A stretch of DNA of 64,000 bases from Teredinibacter turnerae (GCF_037935975.1 NZ_CP149817.1:5022001-5086000); one strand, 5' to 3'; shown: positions 9,033 through 21,575, counted from the first letter of the stretch. Notes: generated by a model not told the origin, from the sequence alone. Translations and numbers: made by a program.

Positions 9033-9951
9033 CGTACACTCGCTTGAGAATGGCATCGGCGCCGGCCGCCAGAAGTTTTTCTGCCAGCACAACACCCAGT
9101 GTTTCTGCATCTGCCGGGTCGCCAATCACTTGATCGTACAGCACCTCGCTGCCATCCGGGTCGGCGACCAGGCCGCGCACCCAGAGCTGGTTGTCCTGAT
9201 GAATGGCGAAGCCGCCAATCGGCACCTGGCATCCGCCTTCGAGTTTGCGATTCATCGCGCGCTCGGCGAGCACCGCCTGCTCCGTTACACCGTGGTGCAG
9301 CGGCTGCAGCAGCGCCAGCGTCTCTTGGTCGTCGGTGCGGCATTCAATGCCAACTGCACCCTGGCCGCCAGCGGGCAACATTACTTCCGGCGCAATAAAT
9401 TCAGCGATACGGTCGACCATTTCCAGGCGCTTTAATCCGGCAGAAGCCAGAATAATTGCATCGTATTCACCCGCGTCCAACTTCGCCAGGCGGGTATTAA
9501 CATTGCCGCGCAAAAATGTGACTTCGAGATCCGGGCGCATTGCCAGCAGCTGGCTCTGGCGGCGCAGACTGGACGTGCCGATGACGGCGCCGGCAGGGAT
9601 CGCATCGAGGTTGGCGTATTTATTAGACACCAGCGCATCGCGCGGGTCTTCGCGTTCACAAATGACGGCAAGGCCGAGACCTTGCGGGAACTCCATGGGG
9701 ACATCTTTCATCGAGTGCACCGCAATATCGGCCTCACCGGCAATCATCGCCTGCTCCAGCTCCTTCACAAACAGGCCTTTACCGCCGACTTTTGCCAGCG
9801 GAACATCGAGTATTTTGTCGCCACGGCTGGTTAGCGGTACCAGCTCCACCGCGAGTTCCGGGTGGTGCCTGCACAGTTCAGACTTAACGAATTCGGCTTG
9901 CCAAAGGGCCAGCGCACTTTTGCGCGTGGCGATGCGAAGAGTGTGTTTCAC
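9016..9951 (-). CDS. hemC: Hydroxymethylbilane synthase (porphobilinogen deaminase) HemC
   Basis: HemC joins four porphobilinogen units into hydroxymethylbilane using a dipyrromethane cofactor. Signature motifs are [12 protein letters not shown] at the N terminus, [36 protein letters not shown] and the cofactor-binding Cys in [10 protein letters not shown]. The likely start is the GTG at 9951, giving [12 protein letters not shown] as expected for the family, with AAGG upstream; the open frame reaches back to 9990 but adds only unrelated residues. It is the first gene of the hemC-hemD-hemX-hemY-SDR operon. A 19-bp tandem repeat lies in its upstream region (10063-10100). Confidence 0.97.
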   Translation of the reverse strand: MKHTLRIATRKSALALWQAEFVKSELCRHHPELAVELVPLTSRGDKILDVPLAKVGGKGLFVKELEQAMIAGEADIAVHSMKDVPMEFPQGLGLAVICEREDPRDALVSNKYANLDAIPAGAVIGTSSLRRQSQLLAMRPDLEVTFLRGNVNTRLAKLDAGEYDAIILASAGLKRLEMVDRIAEFIAPEVMLPAGGQGAVGIECRTDDQETLALLQPLHHGVTEQAVLAERAMNRKLEGGCQVPIGGFAIHQDNQLWVRGLVADPDGSEVLYDQVIGDPADAETLGVVLAEKLLAAGADAILKRVYGDAPA

Positions 9952-10062
9952 GGAGGGACCTTGGTGGTTTTTGGATCTGGCGGCAATCATACCAGACCCG
10001 TCCCACGAGCGCCGAGCTACGGTGGTAGCTCAACATTTTTTGCAGAGGGTGTGCAGGCTGAA

Positions 10063-10105
10063 ATCCACAATCACAGTATATATCCACAATCACAGTATCT
10101 ATCCA
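10063..10105. repeat. 19-bp-period tandem repeat between hemC and algR
   Basis: The 17-base word ATCCACAATCACAGTAT occurs at 10063-10079 and again at 10082-10098. A third partial copy (ATCCA) begins at 10101, giving a period of 19 bases. It lies in the roughly 200-base gap between the end of algR and the start of hemC, upstream of hemC. Direct repeats of about two helical turns are the form used by LytTR-class regulators such as the neighbouring AlgR, but their usual period is nearer 21-22 bases and the word does not match the AlgR consensus I know. Function is unproven. Confidence 0.75.
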
Positions 10106-10152
10106 AAACCAGAGTTGCGGCTGCGAGAACCTTCTGTGAACGCCAGCCAGAA

Positions 10153-10884
10153 TCAGAGTCGTGACAGTAATTCGCGCACGTTAGATACGTGACGGCGGCT
10201 TACCACAGGACGATATTCCACAGATTTTAAACGCAGTTCAAACTGGCCACTGCTGTTGCGTTCCATGGCTTCGATTTCATTGATCGACACCAGTGCGTTG
10301 CGATGAACCCGTAAAAAACGGTCCGGAAACTCCTGCTCGAGCTCTTTGAGCGTGTCGTCAATCAGCGTTTCGCCTGCCGAATGTCGCACGGTGACATACT
10401 TTTGATCGGCGATAAAACACTGGATTGAGGCGATGGGAATCAGCTCCATGCCTTTGCGGGTTTTAGCGGTGATGTGCTGGCGCTGCCCCTCGGGCGCGGT
10501 ATTGCTGACCGCGTTGCGCTGCACCTTATTTAGCCGCATCGCATTCTGCAGCGTGTCCACCAATTGTTGCTGCTGCACCGGTTTTAACAGGTAGCCCACC
10601 GCAAGCGTCTGAAACGCCTCCAGCGCATATTCATCGTAGGCAGTACAAAAGATAATCGCCGGCGGCTCGGGCAGCTGAGCAATTTTGCGCGCAGTCTCCA
10701 GGCCATCTTCCCCGGGCATTCGGATATCCAACAGTACAATATCCGGATCGAACTTATCCACTGCTGCCACCGCGTCTATCCCGTTGCTGGCTTCGCCCAC
10801 CACCTCGTAGCCGTCCAACTGTTCGATCATCCGAATCAGGCGTTGGCGGGCCAGCGGCTCGTCGTCGACAATTAACATATGCAT
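10153..10884 (-). CDS. algR: LytTR-family response regulator AlgR
   Basis: A 243-residue response regulator. The receiver domain (residues 1-120) has the acidic pair DDE at 7-9, the phospho-acceptor Asp in VLLDIRMPG (near residue 54), the Thr in FCTAYDEYA and Lys in LLKPVQ. A LytTR DNA-binding domain follows (about 140-243), with the conserved FLRVHRNALVSI motif. In pseudomonads AlgR controls alginate, type IV pili and other surface traits and is encoded next to its sensor AlgZ and hemC, exactly as here. The gene lies 14 bases after algZ on the same strand, so the two are co-transcribed. Target genes in this organism cannot be read from the window. Confidence 0.94.
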   Translation of the reverse strand: MHMLIVDDEPLARQRLIRMIEQLDGYEVVGEASNGIDAVAAVDKFDPDIVLLDIRMPGEDGLETARKIAQLPEPPAIIFCTAYDEYALEAFQTLAVGYLLKPVQQQQLVDTLQNAMRLNKVQRNAVSNTAPEGQRQHITAKTRKGMELIPIASIQCFIADQKYVTVRHSAGETLIDDTLKELEQEFPDRFLRVHRNALVSINEIEAMERNSSGQFELRLKSVEYRPVVSRRHVSNVRELLSRL

Positions 10885-10898
10885 TACAAAAGCGTCCT

Positions 10899-11987
10899 CT
10901 AACTCATCCTGGGCCGCGCCGGGAACCGCAAATAAATAATATATTCGCCCTCCGGCTGCTCGACCTTTAATTCTGCGTTCTTCTCATAATAAGCCATCAA
11001 ACGGTGGCGTATATTTTCCAGAGCCATACCATTACCCTCAGCGGTCGATTTTGCCTCCCCGGCGGAGGGGTTGAGCAGCACCGGGTTGCGCACACATATC
11101 TCCACCCGCTGCTTGTCGAGCGCGATACTCACTTCAATCCTGCCGCCTTCTGGCAGTGGTTGAATACCGTGGTAGATGGCGTTTTCAACCAATGGCTGCA
11201 GCAAAAAACTGGGGATGATTATCAGCCCCATACGCGTTTCCTCCAGCGACGATGGCTGACCATCGCACCAGTAGCGCCACTCACTCTGCAGGCGCGCGCC
11301 CATGCGGATCTGCTCGATGCCGATATAACTTTCGCACAAGGCGATCTCCTCGCGCAGCGGAGTCAAACCAGCCTCTTTCAAGCTCGCGCGAAACAATTGC
11401 GACAAATCCACCACCATGCGCTCTGCCGCTTCCGGGTCAAACCCAATCAGACTGGCGATAGAATTCATGCTGTTGAACAAGAAGTGCGGCCGAATACGCG
11501 ATTGCAGCGCCTGAATGCGCGCCATCATCTCAGCTTTTTGCTGATTGCGTAACTGCTGTTGCAGGTACAGATAGCGCAAAGTGATACCAGCGATAACACC
11601 GGCCACCATCAAGTGGCTAAAAGTTACATCGCTCTGGATTGGCACCTGTAAAATAAAATGCTGGTAACTCACCGAAAAAACGCCGGTGGATACCAGGGTA
11701 ATTGAGTAGCTCAGGATCCCCGCCGCCAGCGGCGCCATGCGCGCGAGCACCGGTCGCATGCGGCAAAGGCCTGCAGCGCTGGTGAGCACGATCCACAGCA
11801 CCAGCATAGACACCACGCCAAATTCTGACCAGTTGAATTCGGTGAGTCCGGTATCGGACACGAGCAGCGCCATCACCAGCAGCTCGCTCACCAACACCAG
11901 CCCGAGTACACTTTGCACGCCGCATAAATCGGGCAGAAAATCCCCGCCGGCAAGGGGCTTTTCGGTGTTAGGACGCTTCTCTGCCAA
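10899..11987 (-). CDS. algZ: LytS-type sensor histidine kinase AlgZ/FimS
   Basis: A 362-residue membrane kinase. The N-terminal half carries several hydrophobic segments (about residues 30-150). The cytoplasmic half has the His_kinase motif RPHFLFNSMNSIASLI, in which the His is the expected phosphorylation site, and an atypical HATPase region with LLQPLVENAIYHGI near residue 265. It is expected to phosphorylate AlgR, encoded just downstream. The gene is divergent from argH with only about 73 bases between the two starts, the same arrangement as in Pseudomonas, so both promoters share that gap. Confidence 0.92.
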   Translation of the reverse strand: MAEKRPNTEKPLAGGDFLPDLCGVQSVLGLVLVSELLVMALLVSDTGLTEFNWSEFGVVSMLVLWIVLTSAAGLCRMRPVLARMAPLAAGILSYSITLVSTGVFSVSYQHFILQVPIQSDVTFSHLMVAGVIAGITLRYLYLQQQLRNQQKAEMMARIQALQSRIRPHFLFNSMNSIASLIGFDPEAAERMVVDLSQLFRASLKEAGLTPLREEIALCESYIGIEQIRMGARLQSEWRYWCDGQPSSLEETRMGLIIIPSFLLQPLVENAIYHGIQPLPEGGRIEVSIALDKQRVEICVRNPVLLNPSAGEAKSTAEGNGMALENIRHRLMAYYEKNAELKVEQPEGEYIIYLRFPARPRMS

Positions 11988-12060
11988 TGGGTTTTCCTGC
12001 TCAGGTATAATGCGCGGTTAAAAATTTCAGCAACTTGATCACTGCAACGGCGGTATAACT

Positions 12061-13458
12061 ATGAGCCACGATGAGAATTCTGTAAAACCCTGGGGTGGGC
12101 GCTTCAGCGAAGCGACCGACGCATTTGTGGAACGCTTCACGGCCTCGGTAAATTTCGACCAGCGCCTCTACCACCACGACATCAATGGCTCCATCGCTCA
12201 CGCCACTATGCTAGCCAGCGTCGGGGTACTCAGCGATGATGAAAAAAATGCCATTATTGAAGGCCTGGAGGGGATTCGCAAGGATATTGAAAGCGGTGCC
12301 TTTACCTGGTCGGTGAGTTTGGAAGACGTTCACATGAATATCGAGGCAGAACTCACCAAACGCATCGGCATCACGGGTAAAAAGCTGCACACCGGGCGTT
12401 CGCGCAACGATCAGGTCGCCACTGATATCCGTCTGTATCTGCGTGACGAAATCGATGTAATTGGCAAGGAACTGACGCGTTTGCAGCAGGGGTTACTGTT
12501 CCTCGCGGAGCGCGAAGCTCATACCATAATGCCTGGATTCACCCACCTGCAGACCGCGCAACCGGTGACCTTTGGCCATCATTTGCTGGCCTGGTATGAA
12601 ATGCTGAGCCGCGACTACGGCCGCTTGATGGGTTGCCGCAAGCGCCTCAATCAATCGCCGCTGGGTGCCGCAGCGCTGGCCGGTACCACCTATCCGATTG
12701 ATCGAGAACAGACCGCCGCATTACTCGGATTTAACCACCCCACCCGCAATTCACTGGACTCCGTCAGCGACCGCGACTTTGCCATCGAATTTTCAGCGTT
12801 TGCTGCCTTGCTAATGACCCACCTCTCCCGCGCCAGCGAAGAGCTGGTACTGTGGACCTCGGCGCAATTCAATTTTATCGACCTGCCAGACCGCTTCTGT
12901 ACCGGTTCTTCGATTATGCCGCAAAAGAAAAACCCGGACGTGCCTGAGCTTGTGCGCGGCAAAACCGGTCGCGTCAACGGCCACCTTATCGCCCTGCTCA
13001 CATTAATGAAGTCACAACCACTGGCCTACAACAAAGACAACCAAGAAGATAAAGAGCCATTGTTCGATACGGTCGATACCGTGAAAGACTGCCTGCGCGC
13101 ATTTGCCGACATGGTGCCCGCCTTGAATGCCAATAAGGCAGCGATGCTCGAGGCCGCCAAGCGCGGCTTTTCTACCGCGACGGATCTCGCCGATTATCTG
13201 GTTCGCAAAGGCATTCCATTCCGCGATTCGCATGAAATTGTTGGCAAATCAGTCGCTTTCGGCATAGAACAGAACAAGGACTTATCTGAAATGACGCTGG
13301 CGGAATTGCAGCAGTTTTCTGACGCCATCGAGAATGATGTGTTTGAGGTACTTACCCTGGAGGGGTCGGTTGCAGCGCGCGATCATATCGGCGGCACAGC
13401 GCCAGCACAGGTGCTGAAAGCGGTTGAGCTGGCAAAAGCGGAGCTTGCGGCGCGCTAA
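12061..13458 (+). CDS. argH: Argininosuccinate lyase ArgH
   Basis: ArgH splits argininosuccinate into arginine and fumarate, the last step of arginine synthesis. The 465-residue product has family-standard length. It shows the N-terminal [12 protein letters not shown], the HTGRSRNDQ substrate motif, [13 protein letters not shown] containing the general acid/base region, and the fumarase/aspartase superfamily signature [12 protein letters not shown] with its mobile catalytic Ser loop. It is divergent from algZ. It ends 54 bases before the convergent crc-like gene, with a perfect hairpin between them. Confidence 0.98.
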   Translation: MSHDENSVKPWGGRFSEATDAFVERFTASVNFDQRLYHHDINGSIAHATMLASVGVLSDDEKNAIIEGLEGIRKDIESGAFTWSVSLEDVHMNIEAELTKRIGITGKKLHTGRSRNDQVATDIRLYLRDEIDVIGKELTRLQQGLLFLAEREAHTIMPGFTHLQTAQPVTFGHHLLAWYEMLSRDYGRLMGCRKRLNQSPLGAAALAGTTYPIDREQTAALLGFNHPTRNSLDSVSDRDFAIEFSAFAALLMTHLSRASEELVLWTSAQFNFIDLPDRFCTGSSIMPQKKNPDVPELVRGKTGRVNGHLIALLTLMKSQPLAYNKDNQEDKEPLFDTVDTVKDCLRAFADMVPALNANKAAMLEAAKRGFSTATDLADYLVRKGIPFRDSHEIVGKSVAFGIEQNKDLSEMTLAELQQFSDAIENDVFEVLTLEGSVAARDHIGGTAPAQVLKAVELAKAELAAR

Positions 13459-13469
13459 ACGCCGGGCGC

Positions 13470-13490
13470 GAGTCGCCCGTGCGGCGACTC
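13470..13490. terminator. Hairpin between convergent argH and crc-like gene
   Basis: GAGTCGCC at 13470-13477 pairs perfectly with GGCGACTC at 13483-13490 across a five-base loop. It lies 12 bases after the argH stop and 23 bases before the stop of the convergent gene. There is no U tract on either strand, so it may mark RNA 3' ends without being a classical intrinsic terminator. Confidence 0.45.
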
Positions 13491-13512
13491 ATACTTCGCA
13501 GTGAAATATCCG

Positions 13513-14286
13513 TTATAAGTCGTCGATATCGTAATCGACAATTACCGGCAAATGGCTGGAGAAGTGGCGGGTTTTATACATGGCTGCATACTCAACTTTG
13601 CGAGTCAGCGCTTCGGACACCACCTGATAGTCCGTTCGCCAGCCGTCGCCCTCACCGATTTTGCCGGAGGGCCACCACGAGTATTCACCACCTTCGGGCA
13701 CCGCAACCCGGAACGCATCCGCATAGCCAAGCTGGCGGAACAACTGGTTCATCCACTGCTGTTCGTGCGGCAGATAGCCGGATTGATTGGTGTTATTTTG
13801 CCAGTTCTCCACATCTTTTTTGCCGTGTGCCATTGCCCAGTTTCCGCAAAAAATAAAGTGGCGGCGCTTGCGTGTCACCTTGTGGAGCAACGCCTGGAAA
13901 TCGTCAAAAAACTTGATTTTGACTTCCTGGGATTCAGTTTCGGAAAACGCGGTCGGCGCCAGAAGCGAGCCAATGGAGTAACGCTCGAAATCAACCTGAA
14001 GGTAACGGCCCTCCATATCCACACCACTCGCAAACCCCAGCCCATAGATCAACGCCTTCGGCTGGTGACGGGTGTAGATGGCCACTCCGTTGTAATGTTT
14101 TACACCGGAGTCAAAAAAATACGCAAAGTAGCCGTCCGGATGAAAAATATCATCATCCAGCTCATATTCCAGTGCCCGGAGATCTTGCAAGCAAATAATG
14201 TCAGCATCCTGCTCTTCTATCCAATCGAACAAGCCCCGCTGAGCCGCCTGATGAATACCATCGACGCACAGACTGATTACTCTCAT
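13513..14286 (-). CDS. crc: Crc-like catabolite repression control protein
   Basis: A 257-residue member of the endonuclease/exonuclease/phosphatase fold that aligns along its length with Pseudomonas Crc (DADIICLQDLRA, GRYLQVDFE, DDFQALL, SWWPSG, WRTDYQV, VIVDYD). Active-site residues of true nucleases are altered: the E of LQE is D, the GDFN metal/catalytic motif reads GNWAMAH, and SDH reads SSH, as in Crc. In pseudomonads Crc is not a nuclease but helps Hfq to repress translation of catabolic mRNAs. It is divergent from pyrE, the classic crc/pyrE pairing. A role in carbon-source hierarchy is likely but inferred from orthology. Confidence 0.88.
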   Translation of the reverse strand: MRVISLCVDGIHQAAQRGLFDWIEEQDADIICLQDLRALEYELDDDIFHPDGYFAYFFDSGVKHYNGVAIYTRHQPKALIYGLGFASGVDMEGRYLQVDFERYSIGSLLAPTAFSETESQEVKIKFFDDFQALLHKVTRKRRHFIFCGNWAMAHGKKDVENWQNNTNQSGYLPHEQQWMNQLFRQLGYADAFRVAVPEGGEYSWWPSGKIGEGDGWRTDYQVVSEALTRKVEYAAMYKTRHFSSHLPVIVDYDIDDL

Positions 14287-14601
14287 ACCAACCCCTTTAT
14301 AACACCTTGGTATGATACAGATTCTTTTATTTTGTTGTCATTATTTATGAGGTAATTCATCTCGCGTTCATTTAGGTTCTGGTTTAATTGTCACAGTTGC
14401 GATTTGTGCGAAGTATTTTCCTATAATAGCCAGATATCTTGAGTTCGCTGGCCGGATTTACAGGGAATAGCCGCCACCTCAGGCCGTTTTGTGCGGCCGA
14501 CTCAGCCTGACAGCTCGTAAACAATGTATGTCGGCGCTTGCACCCCGCGAGGGGGCGGCAGGCCACCTCGTTTTTTCAATCGCACTATTTCGGAGTACCC
14601 C
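14287..14601 (+). promoter_or_regulatory. crc/pyrE divergent region with pyrE leader
   Basis: This 315-base gap holds no gene of its own. A TATAAT at 14422-14427, with a possible TTGCGA at 14397-14402 (19-base spacing), is a candidate pyrE promoter. It would leave a leader of about 160 bases before the pyrE ATG at 14602, which contains the terminator-like hairpin listed separately. An in-frame ATG at 14524 reads through the hairpin into pyrE and may represent leader translation, but it lacks a good ribosome site. Confidence 0.45.
14548..14576 (+). terminator. Terminator-like hairpin in the pyrE leader (possible attenuator)
   Basis: CGAGG at 14548-14552 pairs with CCTCG at 14566-14570, with additional GC pairing possible inside the stem, and six T residues follow directly (14571-14576). 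It ends 25 bases before the pyrE ATG. Pyrimidine genes such as E. coli pyrE and pyrBI use exactly this kind of leader hairpin for UTP-sensitive attenuation. The structure is seen; the regulatory role is inferred. Confidence 0.6.
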
Positions 14602-15243
14602 ATGCACGCCTATCAGCAACAGTTTATTGAGATGGCCATTGCCAGCCAGGCTCTCAAGTTTGGCGAGTTTACGCTCAAGTCGGGGCGTGTAAGCCCGTAT
14701 TTTTTCAACGCGGGCATGTTGCATATGGGCAGCAATATCGCTCATTTGGGGCGGGCATACGCGCAAGCATTAGTGGATTCCGGGCATTCAGTCGATATGA
14801 TTTTTGGCCCGGCGTACAAAGGCATTCCACTCGCCGCAGCCACGGCTAGTGCCCTGGCAGACCACCACAATCGCGATCTACCCTATGCGTACAACCGTAA
14901 AGAAGCCAAAGATCACGGCGAAGGCGGCACTCTGGTAGGCGCACCGCTCGCAGGCAAAGTCGCCATCGTCGACGATGTTATCACCGCTGGAACGGCTATT
15001 CGTGAGGTACTCACGCTTTTAAAGCAAGCAAAGGCTGAACCAGCAGCGATTGTTATTGGTCTAAACCGGAAAGAACGCGGCCAGGGTTCGCTCTCGGCCA
15101 TTGATGAACTTCAGCAATCTACCGGTGTGCCGGTGGTCAGCATTATCGACCTCGATCACATCATGATGTACCTGGAAAAAGCCGGCGATCAGCAAACAAG
15201 CGAAAAGATTGCGCTTTACCGCGAGCAATATGGATTAGATTAA
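14602..15243 (+). CDS. pyrE: Orotate phosphoribosyltransferase PyrE
   Basis: PyrE transfers phosphoribose from PRPP to orotate to make OMP in pyrimidine synthesis. The 213-residue product from the ATG at 14602 (CGGAG upstream at 14591-14595) begins [13 protein letters not shown], the usual family start. It has [41 protein letters not shown] and the PRPP-binding [16 protein letters not shown]. The longer frame from 14524 would add 26 unlikely residues spanning the leader hairpin. Its stop overlaps the start of the next gene by one base (TAATG), so the two are probably translated together. Confidence 0.97.
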   Translation: MHAYQQQFIEMAIASQALKFGEFTLKSGRVSPYFFNAGMLHMGSNIAHLGRAYAQALVDSGHSVDMIFGPAYKGIPLAAATASALADHHNRDLPYAYNRKEAKDHGEGGTLVGAPLAGKVAIVDDVITAGTAIREVLTLLKQAKAEPAAIVIGLNRKERGQGSLSAIDELQQSTGVPVVSIIDLDHIMMYLEKAGDQQTSEKIALYREQYGLD

Positions 15244-15881
15244 TGCACAGTAAAACCACGTTAAGGGGCGTCAATGCCTTTTTATCTGTACTACTTTTTG
15301 TGCTGGGTTGCAGCTTCGCTGTAAACGCCAGCGCTCAGCATGTTTACTACCGCTACGTTAATAAGGACGGAGTCAAAGTACTCGAACATTCAATACCACC
15401 GGAATACGCACAATTGGGCTATGAAGTGCTGAACGCATCCGGCCAGGTTGTCAAAGTTGTACCACCGGCACCCACCGACGAAGAGGTTGCCAAAAATGCC
15501 CAGGAACGTGAAGCGCGGGAAATTTATGCGCGGCTCAAACGCCGCTACTCTTCGGCAGCCGAAATCGAATCAGCCAAACGGCGCAGGCTCGCCAATATCG
15601 ATACGAATATCGCTATTTTGAAAGGCAACATCTCCACCGTAACCAATGAAATTCAAAAGATTATGGGAAAGGCCGCTGATTACGAGCGGCGCAACCAGAA
15701 AGTACCAGCGCCAATACTGCAAAGCTTGAACGACGCCAAAGCAGAATTGGAAATTGCGCAAGAATTATTAAAAAGCCGACAGGAAGAGTATCAGGAAGTT
15801 ATCGAAAAATACGACAGCGATAAGGACGCGTTTGTGCGCGGCGAAACACTAGAAGCCAAAGAAGACGCGCGCATTCAGTAA
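15243..15881 (+). CDS. Exported coiled-coil protein with DUF4124-like N terminus
   Basis: A 212-residue protein with a signal peptide (about residues 1-31, cleavage near NASAQ) and a short DUF4124-like segment, YYRYVNKDGVKVLEHSIPPEYA. A long charged helical region (about 80-205) rich in Lys, Glu and Ala probably forms a coiled coil. It is likely periplasmic. It overlaps pyrE by one base, so expression is tied to pyrimidine synthesis or merely to a shared transcript. No enzyme motif is present and no function can be assigned. Confidence 0.75.
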   Translation: MHSKTTLRGVNAFLSVLLFVLGCSFAVNASAQHVYYRYVNKDGVKVLEHSIPPEYAQLGYEVLNASGQVVKVVPPAPTDEEVAKNAQEREAREIYARLKRRYSSAAEIESAKRRRLANIDTNIAILKGNISTVTNEIQKIMGKAADYERRNQKVPAPILQSLNDAKAELEIAQELLKSRQEEYQEVIEKYDSDKDAFVRGETLEAKEDARIQ

Positions 15882-15900
15882 TGTATGCGCCTTCCGATTA

Positions 15901-15956
15901 GGACCTCAGAAAATACAAGCTCCAGCAGAGCAAATCGAATTAGTGTTAACAGGTCT
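15901..15956. repeat. Miniature TA-flanked element, copy A (56 bp)
   Basis: A 56-base element flanked by TA (15899-15900 and 15957-15958). Its right end, read on the minus strand, is AGACCTGTTAACACTAATTC followed by GATTTGCTCTGCTGGAGC, nearly the same as the left end of copy B at 25158. Its own left end retains only a short inverted match (GGACCT). It stops four bases from the slmA stop codon. The relation to copies B and C is direct from the sequence; classification as a transposon relic is inferred. Confidence 0.75.
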
Positions 15957-15960
15957 TAAA

Positions 15961-16554
15961 TCAGCGGGGCTCCAACCCTTCAATCATTCCGCGCCAATGG
16001 TTAGGCCAGGCTTCGGTCGGTAAGCGTTTAAACTCGCTGCGCACATACTGCACCATTTTACCTTCCACAACAGCCGTCAGCAGCGCAACCGTTTCGTTAA
16101 CACTCAACACCAGCTTCAACCCTTCCTCCAACTCAGCCGTGCGAAACATTTGCCGCAACTGGGTCTCGAGACGATCAAATAGTTGGATCACCCGCTGGCG
16201 TAAGCGGTCGGTTTCACCGGCCAGCGCATCGCCCGTCAGAATGCGGGTAATACCGGGATTGCGCTCTGAAAATGCGAGCAACAAGTGAATAATTTTCTGG
16301 CAACGATCCAGGGCTGTGCCCTCTTCATCGTTGATCATACTGATGCGGGTGAACAGGGTCTGCTCAATAAATTCAATCAGACCTTCGAACATTTTCGATT
16401 TACTGGGAAAGTGGCGATACAAAGCGGCTTCTGAAACACCGACTTCTTTTGCCAAAGCAGCGGTGGTTATGCGAGCCCCAGGGCTCACTTCCAACATGTG
16501 GGCGAGCGCTTCTAATATTTGTTGTTTGCGGGGTTTCTTATTATTTGTCGTCAT
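15961..16554 (-). CDS. slmA: Nucleoid occlusion factor SlmA (TetR family)
   Basis: A 197-residue TetR-type protein. The N-terminal helix-turn-helix reads ITTAALAKEVGVSEAALYRHFPSK, and the C-terminal part matches the SlmA dimer/FtsZ-binding domain (LIEFIEQTLFTRI, LLLAFSERNPGITRILTGDAL). SlmA binds DNA away from the terminus and blocks FtsZ ring assembly over the nucleoid. Its place between pyrE and argB/coaBC agrees with the conserved pyrE-slmA-dut-coaBC neighbourhood of gammaproteobacteria, although dut is missing here and the orientation relative to pyrE is convergent. Confidence 0.95.
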   Translation of the reverse strand: MTTNNKKPRKQQILEALAHMLEVSPGARITTAALAKEVGVSEAALYRHFPSKSKMFEGLIEFIEQTLFTRISMINDEEGTALDRCQKIIHLLLAFSERNPGITRILTGDALAGETDRLRQRVIQLFDRLETQLRQMFRTAELEEGLKLVLSVNETVALLTAVVEGKMVQYVRSEFKRLPTEAWPNHWRGMIEGLEPR

Positions 16555-16797
16555 GCGGTCTAATCATGCTGTGCTTATCAAGGGTAACCCAGAGTGGCGC
16601 AGGCCACAGTGGGACAACTTTTTAGTGGATAGAGAAGAGAACAGCAATTTCCCCGCCAGGCTTCCCGCCAGGGCGAAAGTCTCTTGGAGATATGGCACCA
16701 GACCTCTCCCGCATCCATGCCTATGCAGCCCCCGATTGCGTCGTTTTTCTATCCTAGCGACTCGACTCGGGGTCAGCAACAGGAAATTGCGGCTAAA

Positions 16798-20261
<3,464 letters not shown>

Positions 20262-20345
20262 GCCGGGCGACTCCTTATTCTTACAATCTTTTTCAGCATT
20301 AAGTATCGCTTGCCTGCATTGGCAAACAAACGTTTCAAAGCGAAG

Positions 20346-21575
20346 TTAATCGCACGGTTTTTCCGCTAGCGCCGCAGCAATCCACTTGATCAGTCCGCGC
20401 GCTAATTGTTTTTTACCGCTCCTGGCAAAGCTCACACTGCTGCCATCACGGCTGAAAACAGTCACCTCATTCTCATCCTGTTCGAATACCCCACCATCGG
20501 CAACACTATTCGCGATAATCGCATGGAGTCTTTTGCGCTTAAGTTTAGCCTGCGCATACTCCTCCAGATACTGGGTTTCCGCTGCGAAGCCCACCACAAA
20601 CCGAACACCGGGGAGTGCCGCGACATCGGCAATAATGTCCGGGTTTTCTACCAGGGTAAGCTGCATAGGCTCGCCAGCGTGCTTCTTTAATTTGTCTTGT
20701 GCCGCCACCTGAGGGCGATAGTCCGCCACGGCTGCTGCGCCTATCACCACATCGGCACTTTCTGCAGCGGCGAGCGTTGCCGCATGCATTTCAAGCGCGC
20801 TCTCCACTGCCACCAGTCGCACGTTTGGCGGGGGCGGCAAATTTACAGGCCCGCTCACTAGCGTCACCTGGGCGCCCGCGTCCAAGGCCGCCTCTGCCAG
20901 GGCATAGCCCATTTTGCCGGAACTGCGATTGGTCAAGTAGCGCACGGGGTCTATCGCTTCCCGAGTCGGCCCCGCGGTAATAAGTACCTGTCGGCCGGCC
21001 AGTGAACCGAGCTGAAATTGCGCAGCAACACATTCCGTGAGCGCCTCGACCTGCAGCATTCTTCCCGGCCCAACATCCCCACACGCCTGGATACCTTCAT
21101 CCGGGCCACAGACGATAACGCCACGCGCTATCAGCCTGGCCACGTTCTCCTGGGTAATATCTTTGCGCCACATTTCCTGATTCATCGCCGGCGCGATCAT
21201 GACCGGCGCTGCCGTCGCCAAACACAGCGCCAGCAGTAATTCATTGCCTTCACCATGCGCGAGGCGCGCGATAAAATCCGCAGTTGCAGGGGCAATGACC
21301 AGAACATCGGCCCAACGTGCCAGCTCAATATGCCCCATTCCCGCTTCGGCGGCAGGGTCGAGCATGGACGTGTGCACCGGATTGCCCGACAATGCCTGCA
21401 ATGTTAACGGCGTGATAAACTCCGTGGCGGCCGCTGTCATAACCACATGAACCTCGGCACCGGCATTTTGTAGCTGGCGCACGAACTCGGCACTTTTATA
21501 AGCAGCTATCCCCCCTGTCACACCTAAAACGATATTCTTATTCGCCAGGGAAAGAGTTGAATCTGGTACCGACAT
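20346..21575 (-). CDS. coaBC: Bifunctional phosphopantothenoylcysteine decarboxylase/synthetase CoaBC
   Basis: CoaBC adds cysteine to 4'-phosphopantothenate and then decarboxylates the product, two steps of coenzyme A synthesis. The N-terminal flavoprotein CoaC domain has VLGVTGGIAAYKSAE, the catalytic-region HIELARWAD and the APAMNQEMW clamp. The C-terminal CoaB domain begins VLITAGPTREAIDPVRYLTNRSSGKMG and ends with the IIANSVADGG region. The ATG at 21575 (MSVPDSTLSL) fits the family; the frame extends to 21626 without similarity. In many gammaproteobacteria dut follows coaBC, but here only 84 bases separate it from algC. Confidence 0.96.
   Translation of the reverse strand: MSVPDSTLSLANKNIVLGVTGGIAAYKSAEFVRQLQNAGAEVHVVMTAAATEFITPLTLQALSGNPVHTSMLDPAAEAGMGHIELARWADVLVIAPATADFIARLAHGEGNELLLALCLATAAPVMIAPAMNQEMWRKDITQENVARLIARGVIVCGPDEGIQACGDVGPGRMLQVEALTECVAAQFQLGSLAGRQVLITAGPTREAIDPVRYLTNRSSGKMGYALAEAALDAGAQVTLVSGPVNLPPPPNVRLVAVESALEMHAATLAAAESADVVIGAAAVADYRPQVAAQDKLKKHAGEPMQLTLVENPDIIADVAALPGVRFVVGFAAETQYLEEYAQAKLKRKRLHAIIANSVADGGVFEQDENEVTVFSRDGSSVSFARSGKKQLARGLIKWIAAALAEKPCD

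Noticed and set aside
9203-10192. 329-residue plus-strand reading frame across hemC and the algR gap
   Set aside because: It lies antisense to hemC, which matches its family from end to end; the composition (many Ser, Arg, Ala) is that of an antisense shadow.
13552-14355. 267-residue plus-strand frame opposite the crc-like gene
   Set aside because: Antisense to a well-supported gene with Crc family motifs; no ribosome site.
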